Source: Streptomyces sp. ISL-94 (GTDB lineage Bacteria > Actinomycetota > Actinomycetes > Streptomycetales > Streptomycetaceae). Taken from it: 51,085 nucleotides of DNA. Below are positions 42,382-49,643 of this stretch, in pieces (position 1 is the stretch's first letter; the number at the start of each line of letters is the position of its first letter). The notes below the pieces were generated by a model. The model saw nothing but the letters and a program-made list of their open reading frames with translations, was not told the DNA's origin and made no database searches. Both the position numbers and the translations under genes were made by a program. Location: NCBI RefSeq assembly GCF_018614075.1, contig NZ_JAGGOZ010000042.1, positions 85,900 through 136,984 of the forward strand, in the 5' to 3' direction.

Positions 42382-42924
42382 ATGAGCGTCGACGCGATCG
42401 TGCACACCGAGTTCCCCAAGGGGTACACGGTCCTGTTCGGGGCCGACGGAAAGGTGATCATGACCCCGCAGAGCGAAGAGCACTCCAGCACCATCAGATC
42501 GATGCAGATCGACTCCGCTCTCGCCCTCGGTCGTCACGCGAAGGTCACCTCCGACGTCTACATCGACTTTCCCGCCGACGAGAACTCCGCCCCCGATCTG
42601 GCGATCCTTCGCGAGGACGCCCGCCGGGAGGGCAAGCGCTACAGCTTCGAAGACGTCCTGCTGATCTCCGAGGTCGTCTCGATCTCCTCCGCACGCAAGG
42701 ACTACGACGACTGCACCGCGAAGTACGGCCGCTACGGCATCCCGATCTACCTGGTGGTGGACCCCTACGCCCAGGAAGTCGTCCTCCACACCCAGCCGAC
42801 CGACACCGGTTACATCGCGGCGCACACCCACAAGTACGGCACGGGCAAGCTCCCCATCCCCCTGGCCGACGGCCGCACTTTCACCCTCGACCTCGACGAA
42901 CTCCCGCGCCCGGAGCCCGAGTAG
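42382..42924 (+). CDS. Uma2-family (DUF820) nuclease-like protein, 180 aa
   Basis: A PD-(D/E)xK-fold protein of the Uma2 family, common in Streptomyces and cyanobacteria. Motifs: SAPDLAILRED (catalytic Asp), LISEVVSISSARKDYDDCTAKYGRYGIPIYLVVDP (Glu, then the Lys/Tyr helix and closing strand). Biological targets are unknown; many copies lie on mobile DNA. The ATG has GGAAAGGAG upstream. It sits inside the first right-hand element, 237 bp from junction A. Confidence 0.9.
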   Translation: MSVDAIVHTEFPKGYTVLFGADGKVIMTPQSEEHSSTIRSMQIDSALALGRHAKVTSDVYIDFPADENSAPDLAILREDARREGKRYSFEDVLLISEVVSISSARKDYDDCTAKYGRYGIPIYLVVDPYAQEVVLHTQPTDTGYIAAHTHKYGTGKLPIPLADGRTFTLDLDELPRPEPE

Positions 42925-43113
42925 TCGAACGCCCGCTGACGAAGGACTCCCGGTGTGGCCGTGCCCCCGGCACCGCCGTCATCGGGAGCGGTCGTTCCTG
43001 GTCGCCGCGTACCGCCCTTGAGCAGGTGAGCTCGTCCTCGACCGATTCGACGGCCGTGGTTGGGCGGTAGCGTGCCACCGTAAGGACTGCTGCGGACAGG
43101 TTGGACGAGTTGC

Positions 43114-45207
43114 ATGCGGATGAGGTTGGAAGCCGAGGCCGAGGAGGAGTTCGAGGCCGCGCGTGGGCTGCTGGTCGACCGCCTGGTCCGGTGGGGTGGG
43201 GAACAGGGCCTGCCGGTGGACGGATTCACTGCCGAGACGGTGCTGGACTACCGGCACCGGGCGACGGCCGACGGCCGACTGGGGCTGTGGGAGCCGCGCC
43301 ATGTGGAGGAGGTGCTGCTCTCCTGGCTGCCCCAGAACGTCACCGAGCTTCCCGGGGAGGAACGCTCCGACGCCCCGGGCACACTGCGCACGCTGCTGCG
43401 CTATCTGCACGCCGCACAGTTGGCGGACCCACGCGGCCCCTCACTCCATGATTGCCTCGCCGCGGTCGACAGGGTCGCGGAGCAGTATCCGGCGGCGATG
43501 ACGGACCGCACCCGCTGGGGTCTGGCGAAGTTCTGGGCGATGACCGCCGCCGAGCAGGGCGTGGACGTCCTGGACGGGGCGGCATTGCAGCGCTTCGCGG
43601 ACCGGGCGCGGCGCGGAGAGGCCGCCTACGATGGGCAGGCCCTCGACGCGATCATGGAACGGCGGCTGACCGGCCGTGCGCTGTCCGGCTCGGCCCGGGC
43701 CGAGCCGCAGCTGCCCGTGGCGCTTCCTCAGGACGACGAACTGCGCCGACCGGCCGGGGCGTCGACGACGGTGGCGCAGTTGCGCGGACTCACCGAGTGG
43801 GCGGGGCGGGACGGCCGCCCCGTGACGGCGACGGGGCGGCTGCGGATGGCAGACGCCCGCGAGTTGGCGGGCCTGCTCGGCACCGGAGACAAGACCGACG
43901 GGGTGCGCTCTTCGGCCGACCTGCCGCGGCTGGGACTGCTGGTGGAGTGGGCGAAGAAGGCGCGGCTGGTCCGGGTGGTCAAAGGGCGTTTGTACGCGGT
44001 GGCCAAGGCCCGGCCGGTGCTGGCCGACCCGCTTCAGTTGTGGCTGCGCGCCTTCGAATCGTGCTTCGAGCTGAAGCAGGCCCTGCTCGGGGCGCGCAGC
44101 GGCTGGCACGTCGAGTCGATGCTCTTCGATGTCTACGAGGATGTCCTGCAGGATGTGCTGAACACGCTCTACAGCCTGCCGTACCCGATGCCCTGGCCGC
44201 GGCTGCGCGACACAGTACACCTGGCCTATCGGACCTCCTTCCAGCTCGACGGCGGGTCGGACCTCCAGCACCGGATGTGGTTCGAGCACGCCGATCGGGA
44301 CCTGCGCACGGTGCTCGACCTGCTGGACGACCTGGGCGCGATCGAGCGTGACCGTGGGATGGCTGACCCGGTGTTCCTCGATGTCGACCTCGCCGATACC
44401 GGACCCGAGCTGCTCGCGGACATGCCGCCGGAGCTCGCGGAGCTGCTGGGCGTCGCAGGCGCGACACCGGACCCGGTGGTGCGGGAGCGGGCTGATCGGC
44501 GGCGTGAGGAGCTGACCGCCGGGCCGGTCGAGCTGATCCGTCTCACCGAGCTCGGTACGCGGGCCGTACGGCAGCGGCTGCTCGCGGTCGGCCGGGACGC
44601 ACCGCTGATCGGTGAACTGGCCCAGGCACCGGCGGCCGGCCTGTTGGGCGTGCTGGCCGAGGAGTACCCACCGGAGGCCGCCCAGGCGGAGCTGGCCGGC
44701 TGGATCACGGCCCGCGGCGAGCGGGCGGACGCGCTGCGGGAACTGACCGACGCCGTACGGACCGCGCCTTTCCGCACGCGTGCGCAGGCGATGCTCGGCG
44801 TGCTGCTGGCGGCGTCGCCGGACGGTGAGGGCGAGCGGCTGCTGCGCACGCTGCGTCACGACCCCCAGATGGCGCCGCTGGTGTTGAACGCGTTGGCGCA
44901 GCGTGAGCTCCTGTCTCCGGAGGACATGACCGATGCCGAGCATCTGCTGGTGCTCGCCGAGAACCTGCTTCAGCTCGTGGAGCTGGCGGGCGGCTCGGGC
45001 AGCGCCGAGGAGGCGCTGCGCGCCCAGGGCCCCCACGTCAGGGACGCCATTGCTGCCGCCTCGGACTCCGCGCACCCTGACCGGGCCGGTCTGGAAGAGC
45101 TCAGGCAGCTGGCGGCCCGGGCGCCGCGCGCTCCCGCCGCCCGTCTCGGCCGCGCCCACAGGAGCGGGCGTCCTGCTGGCAAGAGCGGCCGCAAACGGCG
45201 CCGCTGA
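43114..45207 (+). CDS. Large hypothetical protein, 697 aa
   Basis: Not recognised. It is predominantly helical, with charged helices at the start (RMRLEAEAEEEFEAARGLLVDRLV), and I see no signal peptide or membrane segment. A Pro/Ala linker near residues 190-225 separates an N-terminal from a central domain (winged-helix-like GLLVEWAKKARLVRVVKGRLYAVAKARPVLADP near 290). The last 250 residues are leucine-rich repeat-like helices (ELAQAPAAGLLGVLAEEYPPEAAQAELAGW...), ending in a basic tail (HRSGRPAGKSGRKRRR) that may bind nucleic acid. Codon bias is strongly Streptomyces-like. The start is uncertain (ATG at 43114 or 43120). It is the largest cargo gene of the first right-hand element. Confidence 0.8.
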   Translation: MRMRLEAEAEEEFEAARGLLVDRLVRWGGEQGLPVDGFTAETVLDYRHRATADGRLGLWEPRHVEEVLLSWLPQNVTELPGEERSDAPGTLRTLLRYLHAAQLADPRGPSLHDCLAAVDRVAEQYPAAMTDRTRWGLAKFWAMTAAEQGVDVLDGAALQRFADRARRGEAAYDGQALDAIMERRLTGRALSGSARAEPQLPVALPQDDELRRPAGASTTVAQLRGLTEWAGRDGRPVTATGRLRMADARELAGLLGTGDKTDGVRSSADLPRLGLLVEWAKKARLVRVVKGRLYAVAKARPVLADPLQLWLRAFESCFELKQALLGARSGWHVESMLFDVYEDVLQDVLNTLYSLPYPMPWPRLRDTVHLAYRTSFQLDGGSDLQHRMWFEHADRDLRTVLDLLDDLGAIERDRGMADPVFLDVDLADTGPELLADMPPELAELLGVAGATPDPVVRERADRRREELTAGPVELIRLTELGTRAVRQRLLAVGRDAPLIGELAQAPAAGLLGVLAEEYPPEAAQAELAGWITARGERADALRELTDAVRTAPFRTRAQAMLGVLLAASPDGEGERLLRTLRHDPQMAPLVLNALAQRELLSPEDMTDAEHLLVLAENLLQLVELAGGSGSAEEALRAQGPHVRDAIAAASDSAHPDRAGLEELRQLAARAPRAPAARLGRAHRSGRPAGKSGRKRRR

Positions 45208-45410
45208 CCAGTGCCGACGCCGCCCAGTGCCGAGACGCGGGGTGGGACCGGCACTGGCACGGAGCAGGGAAAACCGGCGGTGCCGGCACCCTACGTCCTC
45301 GGCGGCGCCCCGATGCCGCGGTGCGCGCAGAATCGCCGAACTCCCACTGACCGTCGCCGCTCTGGCCGTCGAGGACGCGTGCTTCGAGCGAGGCCGGGGG
45401 CGGCGTGGGT

Positions 45411-45863
45411 TCAGCGCGCGAGGCGTCGCAGGCGGCTGATGGCCTCGGCGAGGACGTCGTCCTTCTTGCAGAACGCGAAGCGGACCTGGCTGCGGCCGGC
45501 GTCGGGGTCGTCGTAGAAGACGGAGTTGGGGATGGCGACGACGCCGCAGCGTTCGGGGAGGGCGCGGCAGAAGGCGTAGGCGTCCTTCTCGCCGAAGGGG
45601 GTGATGTCGGTGGTGATGAAGTACGTGCCCTGGGGCCGGTAGACCTCGAACCCGGCCGCCCGCAGGCCGTCGGCGAGCAGGTCGCGCTTGCGTTGCAGGT
45701 TGGCGCGGAAGCTGTCGAAGTACGTGTCTGGCAGGCGCAGCGCCTCGGCGACCGCGTACTGGAAGGGGCCAGCGCTGACGTAGGTCAGGTACTGCTTGGC
45801 GGTCCGGACGGCGGTCACGAGTTCCTGGGTACCGGTCACCCAGCCGACTCCTCGTTCGTACAC
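45411..45863 (-). pseudogene. Class I aminotransferase, 3' half (copy B)
   Basis: A second 3' half of the same aminotransferase: VGWVTGTQELVTAVRTAKQYLTYVSAGPFQYAVAEALRLPDTYFDSF... GVVAIPNSVFYDDPDAGRSQVRFAFCKKDDVL...RLRRLAR. It differs from copy A at many residues, so it is not a recent duplication. It is cut at exactly the same codon and meets the same att-like sequence, three bases before the recombinase gene. It has a normal stop and no internal damage. The best reading is a replacement 3' half carried by an element, later separated from the 5' half by another insertion. Confidence 0.85.
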
Positions 45864-45869
45864 TCATTC
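45840..45869. repeat. att junction B, next to the serine recombinase
   Basis: The partner of junction A (25 of 30 bases identical). It directly precedes the recombinase start codon at 45872, the usual place for the attachment site of such elements. Confidence 0.8.
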
Positions 45870-45871
45870 AT

Positions 45872-47314
45872 ATGACGCGTAACAGGCCCACCAAGAGCAA
45901 CACCAGCACCGTCGGTGAGCCGGCCGCCGTCTACTGCCGCATATCCCAGGCGGACGATGACGACCAGACGGGCGTCGACCGTCAGGAGCGCATCTGCCGC
46001 GAGATCGCCGACCGGCGTGGCCTCGTCATCGACCCCGCGCACGTCTTCGTGGACAACAGCCGCTCGGCCTGGAGCCGCAAGCGGAAGCGGCCCGGCTGGG
46101 ACCGCTTGCTGGAGGAGGCCCGGAATCGCGGCTTCCGGCACATCATCGCCTACCACCCCGACCGGCTCATGCGGCAACCCCGGGACCTGGAGGAACTGCT
46201 CCAGGTCTCCGACGACCATGCCGTCACACTCCACGGCGAGGCGAACCGGCGGGACCTCTCCGACCCCGACGACCGGTTCATCCTCCGCATCGAGGTCGCT
46301 CACGCCTGCCGATCCTCGGACGACACCTCACGGCGGTTGAAGTCCGCGATGCAGGACCGGGCGCGGGAAGGCAAGCCGCAGGGCGGCGTGAGGCGGTTCG
46401 GCTACAGCAAGGGCGGGATGACGATCGTCGAGGAAGAGGCCGAGATCGTCCGGGAGGTCTTCGACCGCTACCTCAAGGGCGAGGGGGCGGCGCCCATCGC
46501 GAAGGACCTGCACGGCCGGGGCGTTCGCACGGCCGGCGGCAAGGCATGGAGCAGCGGCACGGTCCGTGCGCTTCTCGACTCCCGGCACGTCGCCGGAATC
46601 CGTATGCACCAGGGCGAGGAGGTCGGACCCGGCACCTGGCCCGCGATCATCGACGCGGGCGTGTGGGCGGAGGTGCGGACGCGGCGCGAGTACCGGTCGG
46701 CGGTGCACCGCGAGGCGCTCAGTAAGCCCGCGCAGCGCTACTACCTGCTGCGCGGCCTGGTGATGTGCGGACGGTGCGGGACGCTGCTGTCCGGCACCGC
46801 CAAGGGCACCGGGCCGGTCTACCAGTGCAACCGCAGGGGCCGGAACGACGAGAAGAAGTGCACCCGGTCGATCATGGCCGAGACGCTGGAGCACTTCGTC
46901 GTGGACGCCGCGGTCGACCTGCTCGGCAAGTTGCAGGTGGACGGCCGGCTCGCCAGCACCAACCTCTCCGAAAGCGTGACCGAGGCGTTGGAGGACGACC
47001 AGCGCCAGCTCGACGAGTTGAACCAGATGTGGACCGCGAAGGAGATCTCCACGGCGGAGTACCGCAAGATGCGAAAGGAGATCACCGATCGCATCGCCAA
47101 GGCGCAGCGCAAGGTCGTCGTCCGGCCGATGGTGCTCCTCGACGGCCTCACGGGCGCGGGCGCCCGAGCTGCGTGGGACGCCGAGGACATGACGGACGAG
47201 CGGCACAACGCGGTACTGCGTTTCCTCTTCTCCGGGATCGTCATCGCCGAGCCGAAGAAGTTCGGCCGGTACATGGACTGGGACCGGATCAGCGTCGAGC
47301 AGAACCCGTTGTAG
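45872..47314 (+). CDS. Large serine recombinase (integrase), 480 aa
   Basis: A site-specific recombinase of the resolvase/invertase superfamily with a long C-terminus. The catalytic Ser is in AVYCRIS (about residue 25), followed by GVDRQERICREIADRRG and the RLMRQPRDLEELL active-site Arg region. The Recombinase domain follows (KPQGGVRRFGYSKGG ... IAKDLHGRGVRTAGGKAWSSGTVRALL). A zinc ribbon has CGRCGTLLSG and a later CNRRGRNDEKKC, then a coiled coil (EDDQRQLDELNQMWTAKEISTAEYRKMRKEI). All parts are present, so it may be functional. It lies beside junction B and is presumably the integrase that cuts the aminotransferase gene. Confidence 0.95.
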   Translation: MTRNRPTKSNTSTVGEPAAVYCRISQADDDDQTGVDRQERICREIADRRGLVIDPAHVFVDNSRSAWSRKRKRPGWDRLLEEARNRGFRHIIAYHPDRLMRQPRDLEELLQVSDDHAVTLHGEANRRDLSDPDDRFILRIEVAHACRSSDDTSRRLKSAMQDRAREGKPQGGVRRFGYSKGGMTIVEEEAEIVREVFDRYLKGEGAAPIAKDLHGRGVRTAGGKAWSSGTVRALLDSRHVAGIRMHQGEEVGPGTWPAIIDAGVWAEVRTRREYRSAVHREALSKPAQRYYLLRGLVMCGRCGTLLSGTAKGTGPVYQCNRRGRNDEKKCTRSIMAETLEHFVVDAAVDLLGKLQVDGRLASTNLSESVTEALEDDQRQLDELNQMWTAKEISTAEYRKMRKEITDRIAKAQRKVVVRPMVLLDGLTGAGARAAWDAEDMTDERHNAVLRFLFSGIVIAEPKKFGRYMDWDRISVEQNPL

Positions 47315-47357
47315 GGGGCCTCTGGCCGAGGCGATGAAGGGCGGAACATAGCCGACG

Positions 47358-47382
47358 ATCCCCGGTCAGCCAAACCGGGGAT
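47358..47382. terminator. Terminator after the serine recombinase
   Basis: ATCCCCGGT pairs with ACCGGGGAT around a seven-base loop, 43 bp after the stop. Confidence 0.8.
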
Positions 47383-47470
47383 TCTCCAGACCATGGATGT
47401 ACCCAGCCAACTGCGCTGGCCCCGCCACACGCAGGCGGGCCGCCGACGGAAAGCCGCCCCGAGGACATCC

Positions 47471-47674
47471 ATGCCCCAACGCCCGCCAGCACCCACCGCC
47501 GTCCAGCCCGTCATGACCCCTGAGGGAGCGCACCACCACCGTCAGAAGACGGACCCGGCCAGGGACGCCGCTCTCCAGCGCGTGTGCGCGGGGTTCACGA
47601 CGATGATCAGCCCACAGAGCGCCGCGCGGCTCGTGAACCTACTCTCCACCGCGACCTACGCCCAGGCAGCCTGA
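47471..47674 (+). CDS. Small hypothetical protein, 67 aa
   Basis: A short basic protein starting MPQRPPAPTAVQPVMTPEGAHHH and ending GFTTMISPQSAARLVNLLSTATYAQAA, with one amphipathic helix near the end. GAGGAC lies just before the ATG at 47471. No family is recognised. It lies between the recombinase and the replication-type genes, where Streptomyces elements often carry small regulators. Positions 47675-47954 hold no gene I can support. Confidence 0.5.
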   Translation: MPQRPPAPTAVQPVMTPEGAHHHRQKTDPARDAALQRVCAGFTTMISPQSAARLVNLLSTATYAQAA

Positions 47675-47954
47675 CCGAACCGAGGGAACCGTCCAGCCCC
47701 ATCGGCGGGTTCGAGGACGGCTGACATACGGCTAACAGCAGCTCGCAAGGCGGTCTGGGAGTCGCCATCAACCAGCCTCCACACACTCGCTTACAGAGTC
47801 GGAAGCGCCACCCAGGACGCGTTCGCCGTGAGCTGTGTGGTTTCTCGCCCGAAAGCTGGATCTTCGCCCGCGAGTGTGGCTGTGTTGGTGTTGCGCCCGG
47901 AGCGCTGGCCTGCGGGAACAGACACCCCGGCACGCCAGGGCCAAGGAATCCCCT

Positions 47955-48083
47955 GTGACCGGGCCCCCTCCCACCTGCACCCTCGCGGCCCTCACGGACA
48001 CCTACGACGCCGTGGGCCCGCGCCCCACCCCCACCCCACCCTGTGCACCGCCCGAAGAGGGCCGTCGCACCCGCCTGCCCTGA
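47955..48083 (+). CDS. Small Pro-rich hypothetical protein, 42 aa
   Basis: A micro-gene whose GTG start has AAGGA seven bases upstream and whose end is 18 bp before the initiator-like gene. The product (TGPPPTCTLAALTDTYDAV then Pro-rich) has two Cys and no known motif. Spacing suggests it is cotranscribed with the next genes. Confidence 0.45.
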   Translation: MTGPPPTCTLAALTDTYDAVGPRPTPTPPCAPPEEGRRTRLP

Positions 48084-48101
48084 TTAAGGAGCCGCCACCC
48101 G

Positions 48102-48944
48102 ATGAGTTACGACGCCCGCGAATGGGTGTGGGACCACAGCAGCAGCAAGGGCACCGCCCGTATGGTCCTCGCCCTGATCGCCGACCGGTGCCGCGACCGC
48201 CGCTACATCGCTTACGCGTCCGTGCCCGCCCTCATGAAGCGCGCGAACGCCTCCCGTACGGCCGTGCGCGACGCTCTCACGCAGCTGATCGCCAGCGGGG
48301 AGCTGACCCAGCTCCTGGGCCGCAAGGGACCGCGCGGAGAGACGTACTACCACCTCCCGATGGTCGCCTCCTTCCTCGCCGGCCAAGCCGCCGAGGGGGA
48401 CCGGATTCCGGCCCCTCAGGGGGCTCGGATTCCGACCCTCGGCGGGCCGGAATCCGACCCTGCCGCCACCTTCGAAGGGAGGCCGGATACCGGCCCCGGG
48501 GAGCGGATTCCGACCCTTGGGGGGACCGGATTCCAGCCCTCTGGGGGAACGGATTCCGACCCCCAGAACTGTAATGAACCGAAGGTGAACGGTAAGAGCA
48601 GCAGCTCTGCCTCCCTCATCACCGCCGCCCAGTGGGAGATCGACGACGGCACGCGGACCTGGCTGCGGCACGACGGGCACCTCGCCCGACTCGGCGAGCA
48701 CGGCCTGCGGGCGGCGGACGAGAAGTGGCGCTCCTACCGGGCGACGTGGGGGCCCCGCCCCGCCGCCGCGTGGGGTGCCGACTGGCGCACATGGATCGTC
48801 CGGGAACACGCCCCCACCCCGGAACTGCCGCACCTGCGCGCCCTGCCCGGCGGCGCCGCCCCACTCGCAGGCGGCATGACCCGCGCCGAAGCCCACACCG
48901 CCGCCCTCCTCGCCGCCCTCGACGAACCGACAGGAATGGAGTAA
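48102..48944 (+). CDS. Winged-helix replication-initiator-like protein with iterons in its gene
   Basis: A 280-residue protein. The N-terminal winged helix (EWVWDHSSSKGTARMVLALIADRCRDRRYIAYASVPALMKRANASRTAVRDALTQLIASGELTQLLG, about residues 7-75) resembles phage replication proteins of the lambda-O/HTH_36 kind. Residues 100-155 are a low-complexity linker (RIPTLGG, SDP repeats) whose DNA is a seven-copy iteron array. The C-terminal domain (WEIDDGTRTWLRHDGHLARLGEHGLRAADEKWRSYRATWGPR) is of the type seen in phage and element proteins that load helicase. The initiator role is inferred. GGAG and a GATTAAGGAG site lie before the ATG. First of three closely packed genes. Confidence 0.75.
   Translation: MSYDAREWVWDHSSSKGTARMVLALIADRCRDRRYIAYASVPALMKRANASRTAVRDALTQLIASGELTQLLGRKGPRGETYYHLPMVASFLAGQAAEGDRIPAPQGARIPTLGGPESDPAATFEGRPDTGPGERIPTLGGTGFQPSGGTDSDPQNCNEPKVNGKSSSSASLITAAQWEIDDGTRTWLRHDGHLARLGEHGLRAADEKWRSYRATWGPRPAAAWGADWRTWIVREHAPTPELPHLRALPGGAAPLAGGMTRAEAHTAALLAALDEPTGME
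48402..48563. repeat. Iteron array: seven copies of CGGATTCCGACCCT
   Basis: Copies start at 48402, 48426, 48448, 48484, 48504, 48527 and 48550, 14 bp each with 0-2 mismatches. They recur every 20-24 bp except for one 36-bp step. They lie within the initiator-like gene but in all three reading frames, so the DNA rather than the protein is conserved. This is a likely origin of replication bound by the gene's own product. Confidence 0.8.
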
Positions 48945-48953
48945 CCCACCCCC

Positions 48954-49643
48954 TTGGAACGCCGCGAAGTCGCCGCCATCCTTGCCTACATCGGCCGGCT
49001 GGACCCCCGCACGATCCGTACCGTCCCGGGCGAGGCCCGCGACCAGCTCGCCCAGTGGCACGAACTGCTCCACGACGTGCCCTTCGCCACGGACCACGGC
49101 TGGGACGTCCGCGAGGCGATACGGGCGCAGGTCCTCGACTCGCCCTACCCGGTCCTCCCCGTCGACGTGACGCGCAAGTGGCGCGTGTACCGCCGGGACC
49201 GCCTCGCCCGGCACACCGACCCGACGCCCACCGCCGACCCGGACGACCCGGCAGCGTGGCAGGCCGAACTGCTCGGCACCCGGAAGGCCGTGGCCACCGG
49301 AACGGCCGCGCCCTCGACGCACCGGCAGCTCACCGGTGGTGGCCCGACCCCCGACGTGGAGGCCCGTCTGCGAGCCATCGGATCGTGCATCCCACCAGCG
49401 GTACGAGCCGACTTGGCCCGCTACCGGCCGGCCCGCGCCGTCCGGGAAGCCGACATCGCGGAGGGGCTTCCTGACGCCCTCGGCGTCCCGTGCCAGTGGT
49501 GCCAGGCCGCCCGGGGCGAACCCTGCCGCGGCCGACGCGTGGGCCCCGACGGCCGGGCCCGGGGCAATGTGCCCCGCGCCACGCCCCACCCGACGCGCCG
49601 CGACCTCGCCGCTGCGGAACTCACCCGACAGGGAGCCGCATGA
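48954..49643 (+). CDS. Element protein with Cys-x2-Cys zinc-like motif, 229 aa
   Basis: The N-terminal half is helical (RREVAAILAYIGRLDPRTIR...WHELLHDVPFATDHGWDVREAI). The C-terminal part has LGVPCQWCQAARGEPCRGRR and a later HPTRRDLAA, a small zinc-finger pattern common in actinophage and integrative-element proteins. The function is unknown; DNA binding is plausible. The start is a TTG at 48954, ten bases after the upstream stop, with GGAATGGAG before it. The stop overlaps the ATG of the next gene (ATGA). Confidence 0.75.
   Translation: MERREVAAILAYIGRLDPRTIRTVPGEARDQLAQWHELLHDVPFATDHGWDVREAIRAQVLDSPYPVLPVDVTRKWRVYRRDRLARHTDPTPTADPDDPAAWQAELLGTRKAVATGTAAPSTHRQLTGGGPTPDVEARLRAIGSCIPPAVRADLARYRPARAVREADIAEGLPDALGVPCQWCQAARGEPCRGRRVGPDGRARGNVPRATPHPTRRDLAAAELTRQGAA

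Noticed and set aside
48402..48563. CRISPR-like array
   Set aside because: The repeats are 14 bp with 6-10 bp spacing and lie within a coding gene; no cas genes are present. An iteron array explains them.
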